Shown: positions 13,401 through 28,483, counted from the stretch's first letter. The stretch is DNA of 64,000 nt from Ahaetulla prasina (GCF_028640845.1 NC_080539.1:304206016-304270015), one strand, 5' to 3'. Made by a program: numbers and translations. Notes: a model not told the origin generated them from the letters alone.

Positions 13401-16400
13401 AAAATATGAGACATAAATTTAATAAATGAACCAAAGAAGAAAGCACATATCTTGAACCAGGACATTCTCAGAAGGTTCTTTCAAGTGCTGTGGATAAGAT
13501 AGATAGAGTCCTTCCTTGCCTTGAAATGAGGGTACCCCACCTATGACTCTTTTATCTCCTTACCTCCCAGGAGGAGAAATTATATGGATTACCAGGCCAA
13601 GACTTTTGGGAAAGAAGAGGAAGCTCCAGAGGTGCAATCCCACTCCACTCCAGCCTTGTCCTTACTTTCACCTTCCTAGTATTTGTCCAGCATTGTTTTT
13701 GCTATCTTGTGATCTGCTAGCTTCAGCAATTCTTCTTCCACCTCCTTTTGGAGGAAGAGAGGGAAAGAGGATGAACATATTGAGTAGCGAGAAGAAGGAA
13801 AAACAGCACTTGATCTGACAGATTTGCTGATGGACGAATGAGAGGCAGTCTTATCTGCAGAAGCAGAAACGATTTGGCGGCGGCGGCTGCTCCTCTGTAT
13901 TCCTGCCAGGGCTATCGGACTATTTCTCATATAGACATGACAGATTGTCCTCCTGGACTACTTAATACAGCCAGCTGCAGATATTGTGCCAGTTTCAAAT
14001 CCCCAGCTAGTGTAAATAGACTAGACAGACAGTCTGTTTCAATCATTTTAATTTTCTGAGGCCTCCTCCTCTCTGCAAACTGAAATTCAAGATTCTGGCT
14101 GCTTATGAAGTGGAGTTTGGGGAAATGTCACTGATGGATGGGTTCTTAAACTTTTATTTTAAAAGTTAAACGATTCACTTCATTTTTTCCCCCTGTTTTG
14201 CAGCTGCATGTTTTGATGGATACTGCAGATGGCGTGCTCTGCCTGTGCTCTGAGAGGCAAGCAGTGGAGATCAAGGCAAAGCAACAGGCCTTAGTGGAGA
14301 ACTGGGAAGTCTTGCGGTGTAAAGTGGAACAAAACAGGGAGCTGCTGGAACACGCTTGCAGATTATACCGCTTCCAAACCTATGTGAGAATTTCAATGTT
14401 CTTTTCTAAAAATATTTTTTAAAAAATCCTATATTACTCTGTTCTCCAGTTGTCTTGGCCAGTATTTTCCAGAATGGTAAACCAATATTCTGCAATTGAT
14501 CCAGTGGTGAAATCCAAATTTTTTTACTACTGGTTCTGTGGGCGTGGCTTGGTGGGCATGGTGTGGCTTGGTGGGCATGGCAGGGGAAGGATACTGTAGA
14601 ATCTCCATTCCCTCCCCACTCCTGGGGGAAGGATATTGCAAAATCTCCATTCTCACCCCACTCTGGGGCCAGCCAGAGGTGGCATTTGCCGGTTCTCCGA
14701 ACTACTCAAAATTTCCACTACTGGTTCTCCAGAACCTGTTATAACCTGCTTGATTTCACCCCTGAACTGATCCATACAATTGCACACATTTAATTGCAGA
14801 CTGTTATATCATGGACCTGTATTAACATATCATTTATAGTATACATTCCAAAGATGCATAATCCTGCTTAGGTCTTGTGGAAAAGAAGAGGCCTTTGTAC
14901 TGCAGGCAGGATCTTCTATGAGGCTAAAGGGTAATAAACATCTTTCATACGGATCTATTAAAAGTTTAATATAATATTGAGAGCATAATTATTATGAAAA
15001 ACATAAAAGTATCTGTCTCAACAGCATCTTTGTCAAGTTCTTTTATCTAATAAATTTCTAGGGTAGTTATTCAAAATATTTGAAATCCAGGCAGTTCTTT
15101 TTTATCATAGTGTCTGAGATTTTCCTGAACTTGTAATATTCAACTTGACTTTCCTCAATTCTTTCCTTTATTTGTTTCACTTTTGTTTGCTCATATAGTC
15201 TTCCTATATGATTTCTTTTTACATCATTACTTGTTTTTCCACTCCTCCCCTATATTCCTAAACCAAATTGAATGCAGTGGGGGGTTTCTATTACTTTTCA
15301 TCATCACATTTTCTGCCAAAGGCCATAAAATCTATGAGAATAATGGTTTTTATTATAGCAATAGCATTTAGACTTATATACTGCTTAATTGTACTTTACA
15401 GCACTCTCTGAGAGGTTTACAATACCAATATATTGCCCCCAACAATCTGAGTCTTCATTTTACGAACCTTGGAAGGATGGAAGGCTGAGTCAACCTTGAG
15501 CCTGTCAGGATCGAACTCCAGATTGTGGCCAGAATTAGCCTGCAATACTGCATTCTAAGCACTACATCATCAGGGATCATTGTGATAGAAAATGTAATCA
15601 AAGTGGTCTTTTTTAGGTATGGTTCTTAACCATTCAAAAGGCACTTTGATTAGAAGAAGTTCTACAAACACTCCCGGGCAAGCAAATCTGGTACTGTGGA
15701 ACATCTAGGGCACTGGAGAAAAATAATTTGGCAGCTATGCACAGCAAGATTCAAAATATCAGTCAGAATTCAAGATAAAATCATCAAGATTTTTATTTCA
15801 TGGGATTCCATAGCAATGGACCCTTCGATTGTCTTGGAGCCCATCAGTATACCTCAAACACCTATTCTTAACACTGACCATATGATTTTTTTTTCTTCTC
15901 CCACTTGAATTCCTTCCCACAATTGTAATCTAGACAGGTATAATAATGGATGACACACAATTAACCATCGAAGAGAAGGTCAAACTGGGGTATGAAGCTC
16001 AATATTATTGTCTCTGAATCTTTCCAGTCCTTTTGTAGACTCGGATCTCTAGCATATAGAAGGAATTTTCTGAACATTTAAATAAGGAAATAGCTCCACC
16101 TAATCCTGATCCTTCTGGGTTTTGCTTTGTTTTTCAAATCAATTACACTACATTTATTTCCTATTTGTGTCCTTAGGATCATACCTTTTCCTCCTGGAGT
16201 TCAGAGTCATGCATTATCTTCATTACAATCATGTAAAATAGGAGAATTTTCCCCAAGAATTTCAAAGATGAGCAGAGTTTTGAGTCAGCCATTAGTTCAA
16301 CTATTCCAAGTACTCTATTATAGTACACTGTCTCAGGCAGTTTAGTTACTCTGTGAAAAACTGCAAGAGGCACATCGATGTGCATTTGAGATACTGCAGG

Positions 16401-18664
16401 TGTGTAGCTTGAAACTAGTAAGGTGAGAAGTCAAATTGGAAGCTAAACAAAACCATTACCAAAGTACTGTGCAAGTTCCATCAACATCCAAACCAGTAAG
16501 ATAGTATTCTACAAAATGGAAAATAAAGTAGTTTTAATATTTAGGGTTTAACGTTACTTTCTAATTGTATTGTGCTATAATTTTGGTTCAGACTGATTGT
16601 ACTTTTATTGCTATTCTACTGCAATATTGTTCTTTTACTCCATTTAAATTAGAATAAAATTGCATTATTACATTTTAGAGAAGGACTATGTGTCTGCAGT
16701 AGATGCATACTTTATTATTAATTATTATTTATGTCATATTAAAATGGAGCTGGGAAAAATCCTTCTCTTACACCACGGAGATCCGTACCAATTATTGAGA
16801 ACGCTGACAATGACTGGATTCACATATCCTAAAAAGTCATTATGTGATTCCTGGGAATTCTCCAAAATGAAAAGAAAACATCCTGATATTACATTAGGCA
16901 TTTAGTATCACAAAATCAGGAACTAATGGAAACTATATCTCATACCCAAGAGAGATTTACCGCCAGAGCTTTATGCAAAGAAGAAAGAGGCACAGGAAAT
17001 TTGAACATGAATTGTTATAAATAGAACTTGCATTTGATGCATGCACAGCAGTTACATGAATTATTTTGTAATTGCTTTACAGTTTTGCTGCACTAAATTC
17101 ATTTATAAAAATCCACTTAATAAAATTTATGGATCTTGGGCTTTCTTATTCAATCTGCCTTTGGATTATGGATTTCCTGTCTGGCTGCTCTCAGAGGGTC
17201 AGATTAGGTAATCATATCTCTTTAGCCCTTATTCTTAACACTGGTACACCACAGGGTTGTGTGTTGAGTCTCTTACTCTATATTCTTTATGTGCATGACT
17301 GCATTCCCACTCCCGCCTGTAATAATATTATTAAATTTGCAGTTGATACAACAGTAGTGGGACTCATCTCACTACTAGTGGGGGATGAGTCTGCCTATTG
17401 AGTTGAGGTGGACCAGTTGCTTTTGTGGTGTGGAGACAATAACTTTGTCCTTAACACCAATAAGACCAAGAAGCTTATAGTCAGTGGTGGGATTCAGACA
17501 GTTTGCACCACTTCGGGAGAACCGGTTGTTAACTTTCTGAGCAGTTTGGTGAACTGATTATTGGAAGAAATCATTAGGGCAGAGAACCGGTTGTTAAATT
17601 ATTTGAATACCACCACTGCTTATAGTGGACTATAGAAGGAATAGATCAAACATCCAGTCCTTGCTTATCAATGGAGACCGAGTGGAGCAAGTGGCCAGTT
17701 TTAAGTTTCTGGATATTATCATAAAAGAGGACATTGCAGCACTGGTCAAACGGGCCCAGCAAGAAATTATACTACCTGAGATTGCTCAGGAAACAACAAC
17801 TGTATGAAAAACTGCTGATGACCTTTTACCGTTGCACCATAGAGAATATTTTAACTCACTGCACCTGTGTATGGTTTGCCAATTGCACAGTGGCAGATAG
17901 GACAGCACTCCAGAGGGTTAACATCATTGCCTAGGGAATCATTGCCCTCTCCCCAGGGTTGAAATGCTACCGGTTCAGGGTGGTTCTCCCAAATCGGTAC
18001 TGAAAATACTATTGGTTCGCCTGAACCAGTAGTAAAAAAATGCTTTAAAAAGTAAAAAAAAAAAGTTCCAATGTGACACAGCTGATCGTCTGAACTTTTT
18101 TTTTTTTACTTTTTTAAAGCATTTTTTTACTACTGGTTCGGGCAATAGGTAGTAAAAAAATGCTTTAAAAAAGTTTAAAAAAAGGTTCCGACAATCAACT
18201 GTGACAATCATCTGTGCTGTATGATGGTCAGAGCTTTTTTTTTTTTTACTTTTTAAAGCATTTTTTACTACCTATTGGCCGAATCGGTATTTTTGTGTAA
18301 AAGTATGAAGGTTTGTTTTTGAGTTCTCTGTGGGGTTCCTGCTTGTTGCAGGGGTCATTTTGTGTGAAGTCCAGCTGCTTTTGCATTGTGTGTGAGTCAG
18401 TTGTGTAACTTCTGTGTTATTTTGTGTAAAGTTTGATAGTTTGTTTTCCCAGTCACATGACCACCAAGCCACACCCATCAAGCGGTAGGGAAAATTTTTG
18501 AATTCACCACTGCCTCTCCCCTTTTTGGAAGAGCTTTATAGTTTATTTTTTATTTTATTTTATTATTTATTTATTTATTTTGTCACAACAATATATGTAG
18601 ATATCATACAAAAAAGATTATATAGTATATAAACACATATATGAGTAAATATAAGGAGGTATAA

Positions 18665-18697
<33 letters not shown>

Positions 18698-21330
18698 AAG
18701 AAGAAAAGAAAAACAATAGGACAGGAACGGTAGGCACATTTGTGCGCTTATGCACGCCCCTTATGGTCCTCTTAGGAATGGGGTGAGGTCAATAGTAGAA
18801 AGTTTTTGGTTAAAGCTTTTAGGATTATGAGAAGAGACCACAGAGTCAGGTAAAGATTCCAAGCACTGATGATTCTGTTACAGAAGTCATATTTTCTGCA
18901 AGCTAGATTAAAGCGGTTAACATTAAGTTTAAATCTATTAGTTGCTCTAGTATTATTGCAATTAAAGCTGAAGTAGTCTTTAACAGGAAGGACATTACAA
19001 TAAATGATTCTGTGAGTTAAACTTAGGTCTTGTTGAAGGCGACGGAGTTCCAAGTTTTCTAAGCCTAGGATTTCAAGTCTGGTGGGATAAGGTATTTTAT
19101 TGTTTTCAGAGGAATGGAGAACTCTTCTTATAAAATATTTCTGGACACGTTCAATTGTATTGATGTCAGAGACGTGGTGAGGGTTCCAAACAGGCGAGTT
19201 CCCGCTGCCTTAAGAAAGTTCAAAACATTCTTAAAGATCCATCTCATCCTGGGCACCCTTTTTTTTTTAACTATTACCATCTGGCAGATAGTACAGAATA
19301 ATCAAATCAAATCAAATAGGCTGAAAAACAGCTTCTATCCCAGGGCAGTAACTATATTGAATTCTACTGTATAGTGCAATATTAATGCAATATCAGGGGT
19401 TTTCAATTCAATTATATAGAATGTAAAGGATGTGTGTTTGTGTTTTATTTTTCTAGTTATAATGTACACTGAAGATGGCATTTAATTTCATTGTACAGGT
19501 GCAATGACAATAAAGTAAACTAGACTTACAGTAGCTGAGCCTTGATGCCCAAGGATATATATTCTATACTTGATAGATAGCTTTTTTTTTGTTTGACAGG
19601 GTGTTGTTTTTTTTGTTTGAGGCAAAACACAATGTGTAACCAACCACATTTTAGTGCTATGTGTGAACTGAGCCACAGGAAGTGTCATCTGTTATCTATA
19701 TTATCATTTAAGGATATAAATCTTACCCCACATATTAAATTTCCTTTCCTCAATTTTAAGGTATGGGACTATTGTTCCTGGGCATCTGAGATAATAAGAG
19801 AAATGGCAGCTGAAGAGACTATACGAGATGTGTCTACCAGTGGTCTGAAGATTAATCAGCATCAGCAGCTATTGCCAGAGATTGAGTCTCGAGATGAGAT
19901 TTATGAGCGAGTATCACAGCTGGGGCAAGCGCTTGCGCTGGAACAGAAAATGGCAACAGGAGAAGTATATATACATGATACAATTTTGTAACTTTGCATA
20001 GAGCTCAGCCTCCGACCACCAACATTTCCATAAAATTAGCCTGTTATGAACAAATTTTTAAACTCAGAGATTTCATGAAATAAAAACCAAACAAGATATG
20101 GTACTTTTCAAAGGAAAAATGAGTTTTATTAAAACACACCCACCTGCGTCTTCATGTATAAACAGACAATTGCTGTAATTATAATTGGAGATTGAGCTTT
20201 ATCATATTTCTGTTACAGCAATATAAATTACATATCAACCATTGCCCCTTCGTGGATTATTACTGACATTTTATAATGGCTTCTTCTTTTCAGATCCAAA
20301 GTGTATTAGAAACTCTGATAGAAGCAAAGCATAGAGTGTACCAGGTATGGGCACAAAAGAAGGAATGGCTGGAGAAGACCCATCTTTTGCAGATATTTTA
20401 CCGAGACTGTGAATACCTGGACAACACCTCAAACTCTCAAGAGGTAGTGCTAGCACATGCTTTTATTAGTGCTTTAATGCTTTATAAGGTGTACTTTAAT
20501 CTATTAAGTACTTAATTTCTTCCTTTTGTCCCATGCTCCACCTATTCCTTCTATCTTACACATAAGTATTTGCATGTATAGAAAACGTATCATATTAGTA
20601 AGAAAACATTTGCTTTTGATCAATCTTATTGTTATCCCTAGAAGGAAATTTGCAATTTCTGACTTTTTAATAGCATGGTCAATAATACATCTGTGCAAGG
20701 ATATATGATGCAAAATTAATCCTTTGATTCTGAAAAAAGAAAACCTATCACAGAATAACAAAATAATAGAATAGCAGAGTTGGAAGGAACCTTGGAGGTC
20801 TTCTAGTCCAACTTCCTGCTTAAGCAAGGGACCTTGTACCATTTCAGAAAAATAGTTGTCCAGTCTCTTTTTAAAAGCCTCCAGTGATGGAGCACCCATA
20901 ACTTCAGAAGGCAAGCCATTCCACTGGTTTATTGTACTCACTGTCAGGAAATTTCTTTTTAGTTCTAGATGGTTTCTTTCCTTGATTAGTTTCCATCCAT
21001 TGCTTCTTGTCTTATCTTCTTGTCTTGCCTGCTTTGGAAAAAAGCACAGCCTCAAGCATTACAATCTGATACTGAGTTTGGTTGATGTAATGGTATTACA
21101 TATTTGCTTTTTAAGTTAGCAACTGCAAAGGAAAGCATCAGGAGTTAGCTGTTGTAGTAGATGAGAAGGAAGAGATTATTCCTTTTCTACATATTATGGT
21201 TCAGTTGAAAATTACTTCCCTGATAGCTGCTATATGTCCCAGAAGTGAAGAAACTGTTAGCTGCTGACAGCGTAAGCCACATTACCCTCTGGTTAAAATA
21301 GCAGTTTCTGTTTGTATGATTATGGTGTAT

Positions 21331-21361
<31 letters not shown>

Positions 21362-24300
21362 TTAATCGAACTTATATACCGCACCATCTCCTATAGGACT
21401 CAGGGCGGTTCACAGGCATATTAAAACAGTACAATAAATAAACATTAAAACCCAATTAAAACTAGATAATATCATGGCCTGATCACTAAAAAATAAAAAA
21501 CCTATAAAAACCCCATTAAAATATGCTAAAACCTTTTATCTTAGGCTAGTCCTGCACGCTGAAACAATAAAGTCTTCAGTTCCCGTCTGAAGGTAGAAGG
21601 TTTTTCTTGAATCCATGATACAGGTCAGAATATCTTGAACTCATTTCCACCTGGCTTATAGTGCAAGCTCATTCTATATTTGAAGAGGACGAATTCATGT
21701 TTAATAAGAGTTTTTTTTGTTACTGTTCTTTGGAAAGGAGACCAAAAGTCTTTCATCTAAATTCTTACATTTTCCTGTCTCATACACCAAAGTTTCAGAT
21801 GGAGCTTTCAAGCAGCTTTATCTCAGCCAGATTAACCCCTGTTAAACTGAACGATACTAGCAGAAAGCAAGCATTTCAAACTGAGAGGCAATGCACGGTT
21901 AACTTTTCATCTGTATTTGGAAAAGGGAGTGTGTGGATGGTGTTAACTGCGTGTGAATATTTGTCTTTTATCGCAATGGGTCTTGATTGAACTGAACTGT
22001 GTCTCTAAATTTATATAAAGGCTATCCCAGCAGTGGCATGTAAAGGAACGAAAAGCATGGGGTCATGTTCCAAAGTAGAGTGTTTTCCCATTCATTCCCT
22101 GTGCCAGTGTGCCTGGCCTTGATTTTATTCCAGAAGCTTAGGTTACATCCAAATTACTTAAGGCTTCAGAAGATTTCAGCAAGGTTTAGTCTAGGATTTC
22201 TCTCTCCTAAAGTAAATAACAGCACATATGGAGGAAATTAAGCAAGTATATATCTGTCTTTTTTATTACTGACTCTGGGTATGCCATTACTTGGAAGAGT
22301 TGTAGGAAATATTTCTAAGACTTGTTAAACAGAGAAGCTGCTATTCTTTGTGCAGATTGAGAGAAGGATAGAGAACATTATAGTGCAGCTCGTTAGGTTT
22401 TAGCACCAGTGGAACATAATCTTGTCTTTCAAGGCTATAGAAGCACCGGTGAGTTAATAACTTTTTTTTTTAATCTAAGAACTGTTAATTAGGTCTTGGA
22501 TTACACATCTGGCATCTGCCTCATCGTCTTGATCGTTTTTTCAGTTTGCTGCATGCTCCTATTATTTTGCAGACTGAATAAGCAGCCATGCCAATTCTAC
22601 TATGTCTCGTTCTTAATCAAATACAGATGCCTTCATTATAGAATTACTTCTTTACATTTCACTTATTCACACCAGAGGAAGAATGGAAATCTCTACTGCC
22701 AAGCTCAAAAGGATGAAACGTTTCTTTTAAGCAACAGCTCAGAAGCAGAGACTGCTTTAGCTTTTCAAACTTTAGGATTAAAAACTGCAGGATGTCATGC
22801 AGATATCTTCCTAACAAGACTTCAGACTCACCCATCTATATTTCCACAGTGGAAGTTAGGTTGTCTTCTGCCAGAGTGGTTCCATCACCGATCTCCAGAG
22901 CTGCTGTTTATGGTGCTTCTTTCCAAAGGATGCCACCGGCAGAAAATGTATCAGACTCAACCTGGTATTTTCCAGATCATTCATCATCTACAGAGACCTT
23001 TTCAATAAGTGACATCTTGCCTTCTCCCTGCCTGCCTTCAGAGGTTCACAGCTCAAGGCTAGATATAGTGTTGGCAAACTCAAAAAAGAGGAACGGTTTA
23101 GAGAAAGATAACAGCTGTATTAAATCCTCCACCTTCAAGTCTGCTTGTCCCACACTTTTGAGAGCTACTCAGTGCAAAAGATACAACAGCACTGATGCTC
23201 AATCGTTGCTTGTCTCCTGCAGTGGTGCAAGTGACTGGAAAGGAAATGACTGGGATGCTTGTCATTCTTCTGCAGCAACTTTCCACTCGGCTGCTTCAAG
23301 AGTTCTACCATGCTGGACATCACGTCTAGATGTTTCTCTTTGTGCCATTCCAGATGCTTCATCATCTCAGAATAAAAATCTGTATCAAATTCTTGCACCT
23401 TGTAACGCCAAGTCAACAGAGCAGAACTATAACCAGTGCAACTCTCAGTTTTCAGATCTCCATGCTTCAGTAAAACTCTATATTTCAACTTGCAGTATTG
23501 CTATCAAACCAATTAGACCTGCTTATTCCAGTGTTCTATTACCTCATCTGAAAAAGATCTCAACTACCTCTCCTGGTCTTACAAGAGGAACCCAGAAGAG
23601 TCATCAAGTTATCCCTTCTGGAAACTCTGCAGATCACCAGGTTAACCAACTTCATGTCACCAATCCCACTAAGTGTCCCATTCTTCCTCCACAGACAGTC
23701 TTCAAAGAAATATGGTTGACTCCATCTACATTAGCTAAAGCAGATACCCTTCTTGGCAAAAGAACAGTTACGCATTCACAATTAGATACTGATATGCTCG
23801 GCTTTCAGAACCATCACTCAGCTAGCAAAGAATTTAGGAAGACTTCTAGTATTGGAATAATTTCTGCTCATCACAAGATTTCCAAGATATCTTTAATACT
23901 TGCCACTCCTTGGACATCCTTTCCTATTAAAGTAGTAAGAGAATTCAGAAAACAGCCAGCTCCTTCAGTCTTGATCAAAGCTTCATGTTCAGATATGGGT
24001 GGTTCTACTTTACAGTCAGATTGTAAAGGTTCTAGTATCTTATTGTCCATAAATCCTGTTTATTGTCCTGAATACCAGCCTTCACAAGAGCATCTTCAGG
24101 ATCCAGTTGCTGCAACAAATGAAAGACAAGCTGCCTTCTTAACAAATATGCAGGCGTCATCTCGTGGACATGGTGAGAATACATGGTGTCCATCTATCTC
24201 AGTAAAAATTGCATCCTTTGGAACTGGGAGAAAAGTGGTCAAGATTTCCATTCCATTTTAGAAAAATGTACCCTCAACTGTATTTTGTTCTGGGATTAGT

Positions 24301-24737
24301 TTTATCTGACAGTATTATCAATTCTTATGTTAATTTGTTGCAAAAGTTTCTAGGAATGGTAAAGCTTTCAAGAATACTTTTGTTTTCTTAAAGCAGGATG
24401 ATTAGAAACTGTAAGACTGAAGAGGTGGGTTTGTTTCTTCTTGACATTGGAAGCCTGTTTACTACTTGTTGGTTAAATTCTGCTGTTTCAAGCTTTCACA
24501 TGGAGTAAAACAAGTTATGCCTTCATTGGCTCTAAATATTGGGCTTTAGTGAAATAGACTCTGTGTGTTTGTGTGTGTATGTGTTTGTGTGTATGCTTGC
24601 GCAGACACATGCACACAACCCGCAAATGCCATTCACATTTGCTGAATTTCCCAGTGTTTGTATGTTTGTATATAGGTATGTATATACTTTCTGTAAACTG
24701 TCATCTAATTATTAGTAGTAAGAACCATGAATGTATT

Positions 24738-24805
<68 letters not shown>

Positions 24806-27800
24806 GTGTGCATAGATACACATACACATATATTTTCAAATCAAAAATATATTAAATCTTTTTTTCAAAAAATATTTTATTAGTTTGTCAGCTTATATCA
24901 GGAAAAATAGATTTGGAAATGGATCTGGTTTTGGGACAAGGTATTAAAGCCCTCCAATTTTTATTATTAGTTTTAGCTGAAGAAAAATACAATAGGAACA
25001 AATTTAAAAATCCACTTGTGTATTATGTAGTATACAAAAATGTAGGTCTTCTATTAGGGTCGCATTCTGACAGCAGATTAGTGGAAGATGGAGTCTTAAA
25101 TACTTTCTATGAAGGAAAAAAAGTTGCTATAAATAAATTTATAAATTTTTATTATAAATAATAAAAAGTATTATTTTAATAGAGAATTCAGTCTGATTTG
25201 AAAAATACATTTCTAGTTGTTATTATTCTATATATGCATTTTTGCTCACTTTAAAAAAATGTCTTTTAAAAGATCTCTTGATTTCTCTTGAATGTTATTG
25301 TTTCTTGATAAGATAAGTAAAATTTAACCTTAATCATGATCTGCATTTCACTGTTATGTAAATAAGATGATAAATCCTGACATTGGTTCATGTATCATAC
25401 TTTGTGGAATATTTAGATCTTATGGAGAATATTTCAAAATAAATATTGTTTAGTTCTAGAATGCAGAATCCTGCTTTCCTACCTGTACAAAGATTCTATT
25501 CCTTTTTTTTTAAAATGGAAAACCCTTGTGTGTTATTGCGACGGGACATTGGGCATGCCATTCTTCAGCCTGTGATAAGCTGACAGATACTTGAAGTAAT
25601 GACCTCAGGAGCCGTAATGTTCAATATGAAATGCCACTCTGAGTATTGCTTTCATTAGTGAGCTGCTCAAATTCGCTGCCGTATTTACACAGTGGTGCAG
25701 CTGTGCTCTCTGAATCTGCAAATTGTCATCCGTAATGGCAGCTATAGTTTAATATGTAAATGTTGTGCTTAAGATGGGATTGAAACAAAAAACTACCCTT
25801 TCCAATAGTCACCCTTGTATTGATACCCTTCAAAGCAGTGCTGGTTGCTACCAGTTCTCCCCGGTTTGGGAGAGCCGGTAGCAGAGATGTGCAGTGACAG
25901 CAAACTGGTTCACTCTGACCATTATCTGCCCCCCCCCCCGCCCCGCACTATACCTACCTTTATTCCTCTGTTTTTAGCCCAGCTGAAAGGCGTGGCAGAG
26001 CCGATTGCAATGCCTCAGCTGTTCAGCCAGTCAATGCGCTTGCACAAAGCATGAAGCACGTCGATTGTGTGCAAAGTGCATGCACGAAGCGAACCGGTGG
26101 TAACACCAGTTAGAACCCACCACTGCTTCAAAGGGGTGGGTGAATGGCAATCTAGAAAAAAAGAATCTAGAATCTAGAAAAAAGTTCTGGACAGAAGGTC
26201 CTGGCTCCAGTCTGCATTAGGGTGTAACTCAATATGTGAAGAAATCTCTTTGGAACTGCTTGACCTGTTGTCTTCTCAGGTATCATCCTCAGATGAGACC
26301 ATGACAACCTGAGTGGATTCAGTTTAGAATGGGTATAGGGAGAAGAACAATGGGAGGTTCTGTTATGTGAATAGCCCTCTGTTCCCGGGGTGATATTCAC
26401 TTACCTTTGCTACCGTTTCACAAATCTGAATACACGTGCCACCTCCGTGCATGTGCAGGACCTTCTGCACATGCGCAGAGTGTAAAGAACAGGACGTGAT
26501 GATGTCTGGTCGGGTGGGCGGAGCCTCCCGCAGCCACCTCTACTGGTTCACCTGAACTGGATATAACCGGCTGAATAGCATCACTGCTCTGTTCATAGGA
26601 CACTGCATGGAATCCCTTGTAACACATATCTTCATATTTATGGCGTATTTTATTTAGAGTATTCAATTACCTGTGTTATAAATGTTTTGCAGTTATTTGC
26701 TTTATGGGCACTTGCTATGTAATATAAAATGATTCACATAAAAGTACAGCTACTATCATTTTCATATATTAAAGATAGTAATTTTAAAGAAAAGATAGCA
26801 GTGTAAAATACTTACTTGCACCAGGGGGCATTCTGTTCTCATCTGTGTTCCACTTGAAAAAGTATTTATCTACCTATTTTAATTCTGGAATTAGCCAACT
26901 TGGTATACAGGGAAAGTGGGTATAGCAATCGGTCTTTGGGAATGATGCCAGAGACCACAAGCATACAATATTAAAAACAATAGAAATCAAAAGAATATAA
27001 AAAAGAATATCCTTCTTAGAAGAAAACATTCAAGCAATATATGCAGTCCCAGAAAAGATTGCTACTCACTCAAACCCAAGGCCTGGAAAAAAACCAGGTT
27101 TTCAAACACTGTTTAGAAATAGTCAGACTGGGACTTTGTGGAATTCTGTTCAGAGGCAGATACTGTACCATGACAGAGAAAGCTTCCTTCCTGGATCCTA
27201 CCAGGTGACATCGTTTAATCAAAGGGACCTGTTAAATGCCCACTCTCTCCAATCTTTCAGGAAGACAGAATCTATTGGAGATAAACAGTCCTCAGATAGC
27301 GAAGGTCTCTAGAGGTGGTGACCAGCATCTTAAATATCATCAGAAGCTAATTGCAAACAATGCAGCTTGTTGAGCAGCAGTGTTACATGGGTATAATATG
27401 GCACGCTCATCACTAGCAGTGTGCTGCAGCTGCCAAAAAAGCTAACACAATTCTAGGCTGCATTAACAAAGGAATAGGATCAAGGTCATGTGAAGTGTTA
27501 ATACCACTTTATGACACCTTGGGAAAACCTTGGAATACCGCATCCAGTTTTGGTCGCCACAATGTAAAAAAGATGTTGAGACTCTAGAAAGACTGCAGAG
27601 AAGAGCAGCAAAGATGATTAGGGGACTGGAGGCTAAATCATATAAAGAACAGTTTGCTGGAATTGGGTATGTCTAGTTTAATGAAAAGAAGGACTAGGGT
27701 GACATGATAGCAGTATTCCAATATCTCAGGAGTTGCCACAAAGAAGAGGGAATCAAGCTATTCTCCAAAGCACCTGAAGGCAAGACAAGAAGCAATGGAT

Positions 27801-28396
27801 GGAAACTAATCAAGGAGAGATGTAACCTAGAAGAAGAAATTTCCTGACCATTAGAACAATTAATCAGTAGAACAAGTTGCCTCCAGAAGTTGTGAATGCT
27901 TCAACACTGGAAGTTTTTAAGAAGAGATTGGACAACCAGTTGTCTGAAATGGTGTAGGGTTTCCTGCCTAAGCAGGGGTTAGCCTAGAAGACCTCTACGG
28001 TCCCTTCCAACTCTGTTATGCTATGCTATGCTATGCTATGCTATGCTATGCTATGCTATGCTATGCTATGCTATGCTATGCTATGCTACGCTACATTCTG
28101 CCCAGTTACATAAATTTCAGGGGCAGCCCAGTGAAGTGTTCATTGCAAAAATCTACACCCGAGGTGACAAGGTCATAAATGATCATTTAGCGGACTCAGG
28201 TTGGGATTATATACTCTTTAGAATGTATATAGCTGATTTTAAAATTTTAGAGGGAATATTTTTATCTATAAGTAGCCAAATTAAATAGGTTTTTTAAGGG
28301 TTGTTTTTAGTTTTGTATTGTTGTTTTCTTTCTGTATTTTATTTGTGGCTGTACACCGCCCTGAGTCCTTTGGGAGAAGGGAGGTCTATAAATAAA

Positions 28397-28483
<87 letters not shown>

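Larger units (their letters stand above)
17060..19520 (+). mobile_element. CR1/L2-group LINE remnant, split by three insertions
   Basis: The reverse-transcriptase core is recognisable as NTGTPQGCVLSLLLYILYVH followed by a decayed catalytic block (IIKFAVDTTVVGLI; the usual FADDT is FAVDT). Further on come VEQVASFKFLDIIIKEDIA and RCTIENILTHC. After the insertions 17482-17618, 17953-18512 and about 18546-19195, the C-terminus resumes at about 19200 (LILGTLFFLT...LKNSFYPRAVTILN) and a tail ending near AATGACAATAAAG. Not functional: frameshifts, stops and a lost catalytic Asp. Confidence 0.72.

Noticed and set aside
17072..17934. Reverse-transcriptase frame as a functional gene
   Set aside because: Broken by frameshifts, stops and a lost catalytic Asp, and interrupted by transposons.
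23165..23488. Minus-strand 107-aa frame as a real coiled-coil gene
   Set aside because: The Glu/Lys/Met-rich look is what the complement of a Ser/Phe/Leu-rich frame gives; neighbouring minus frames are broken. Kept only as an alternative reading.
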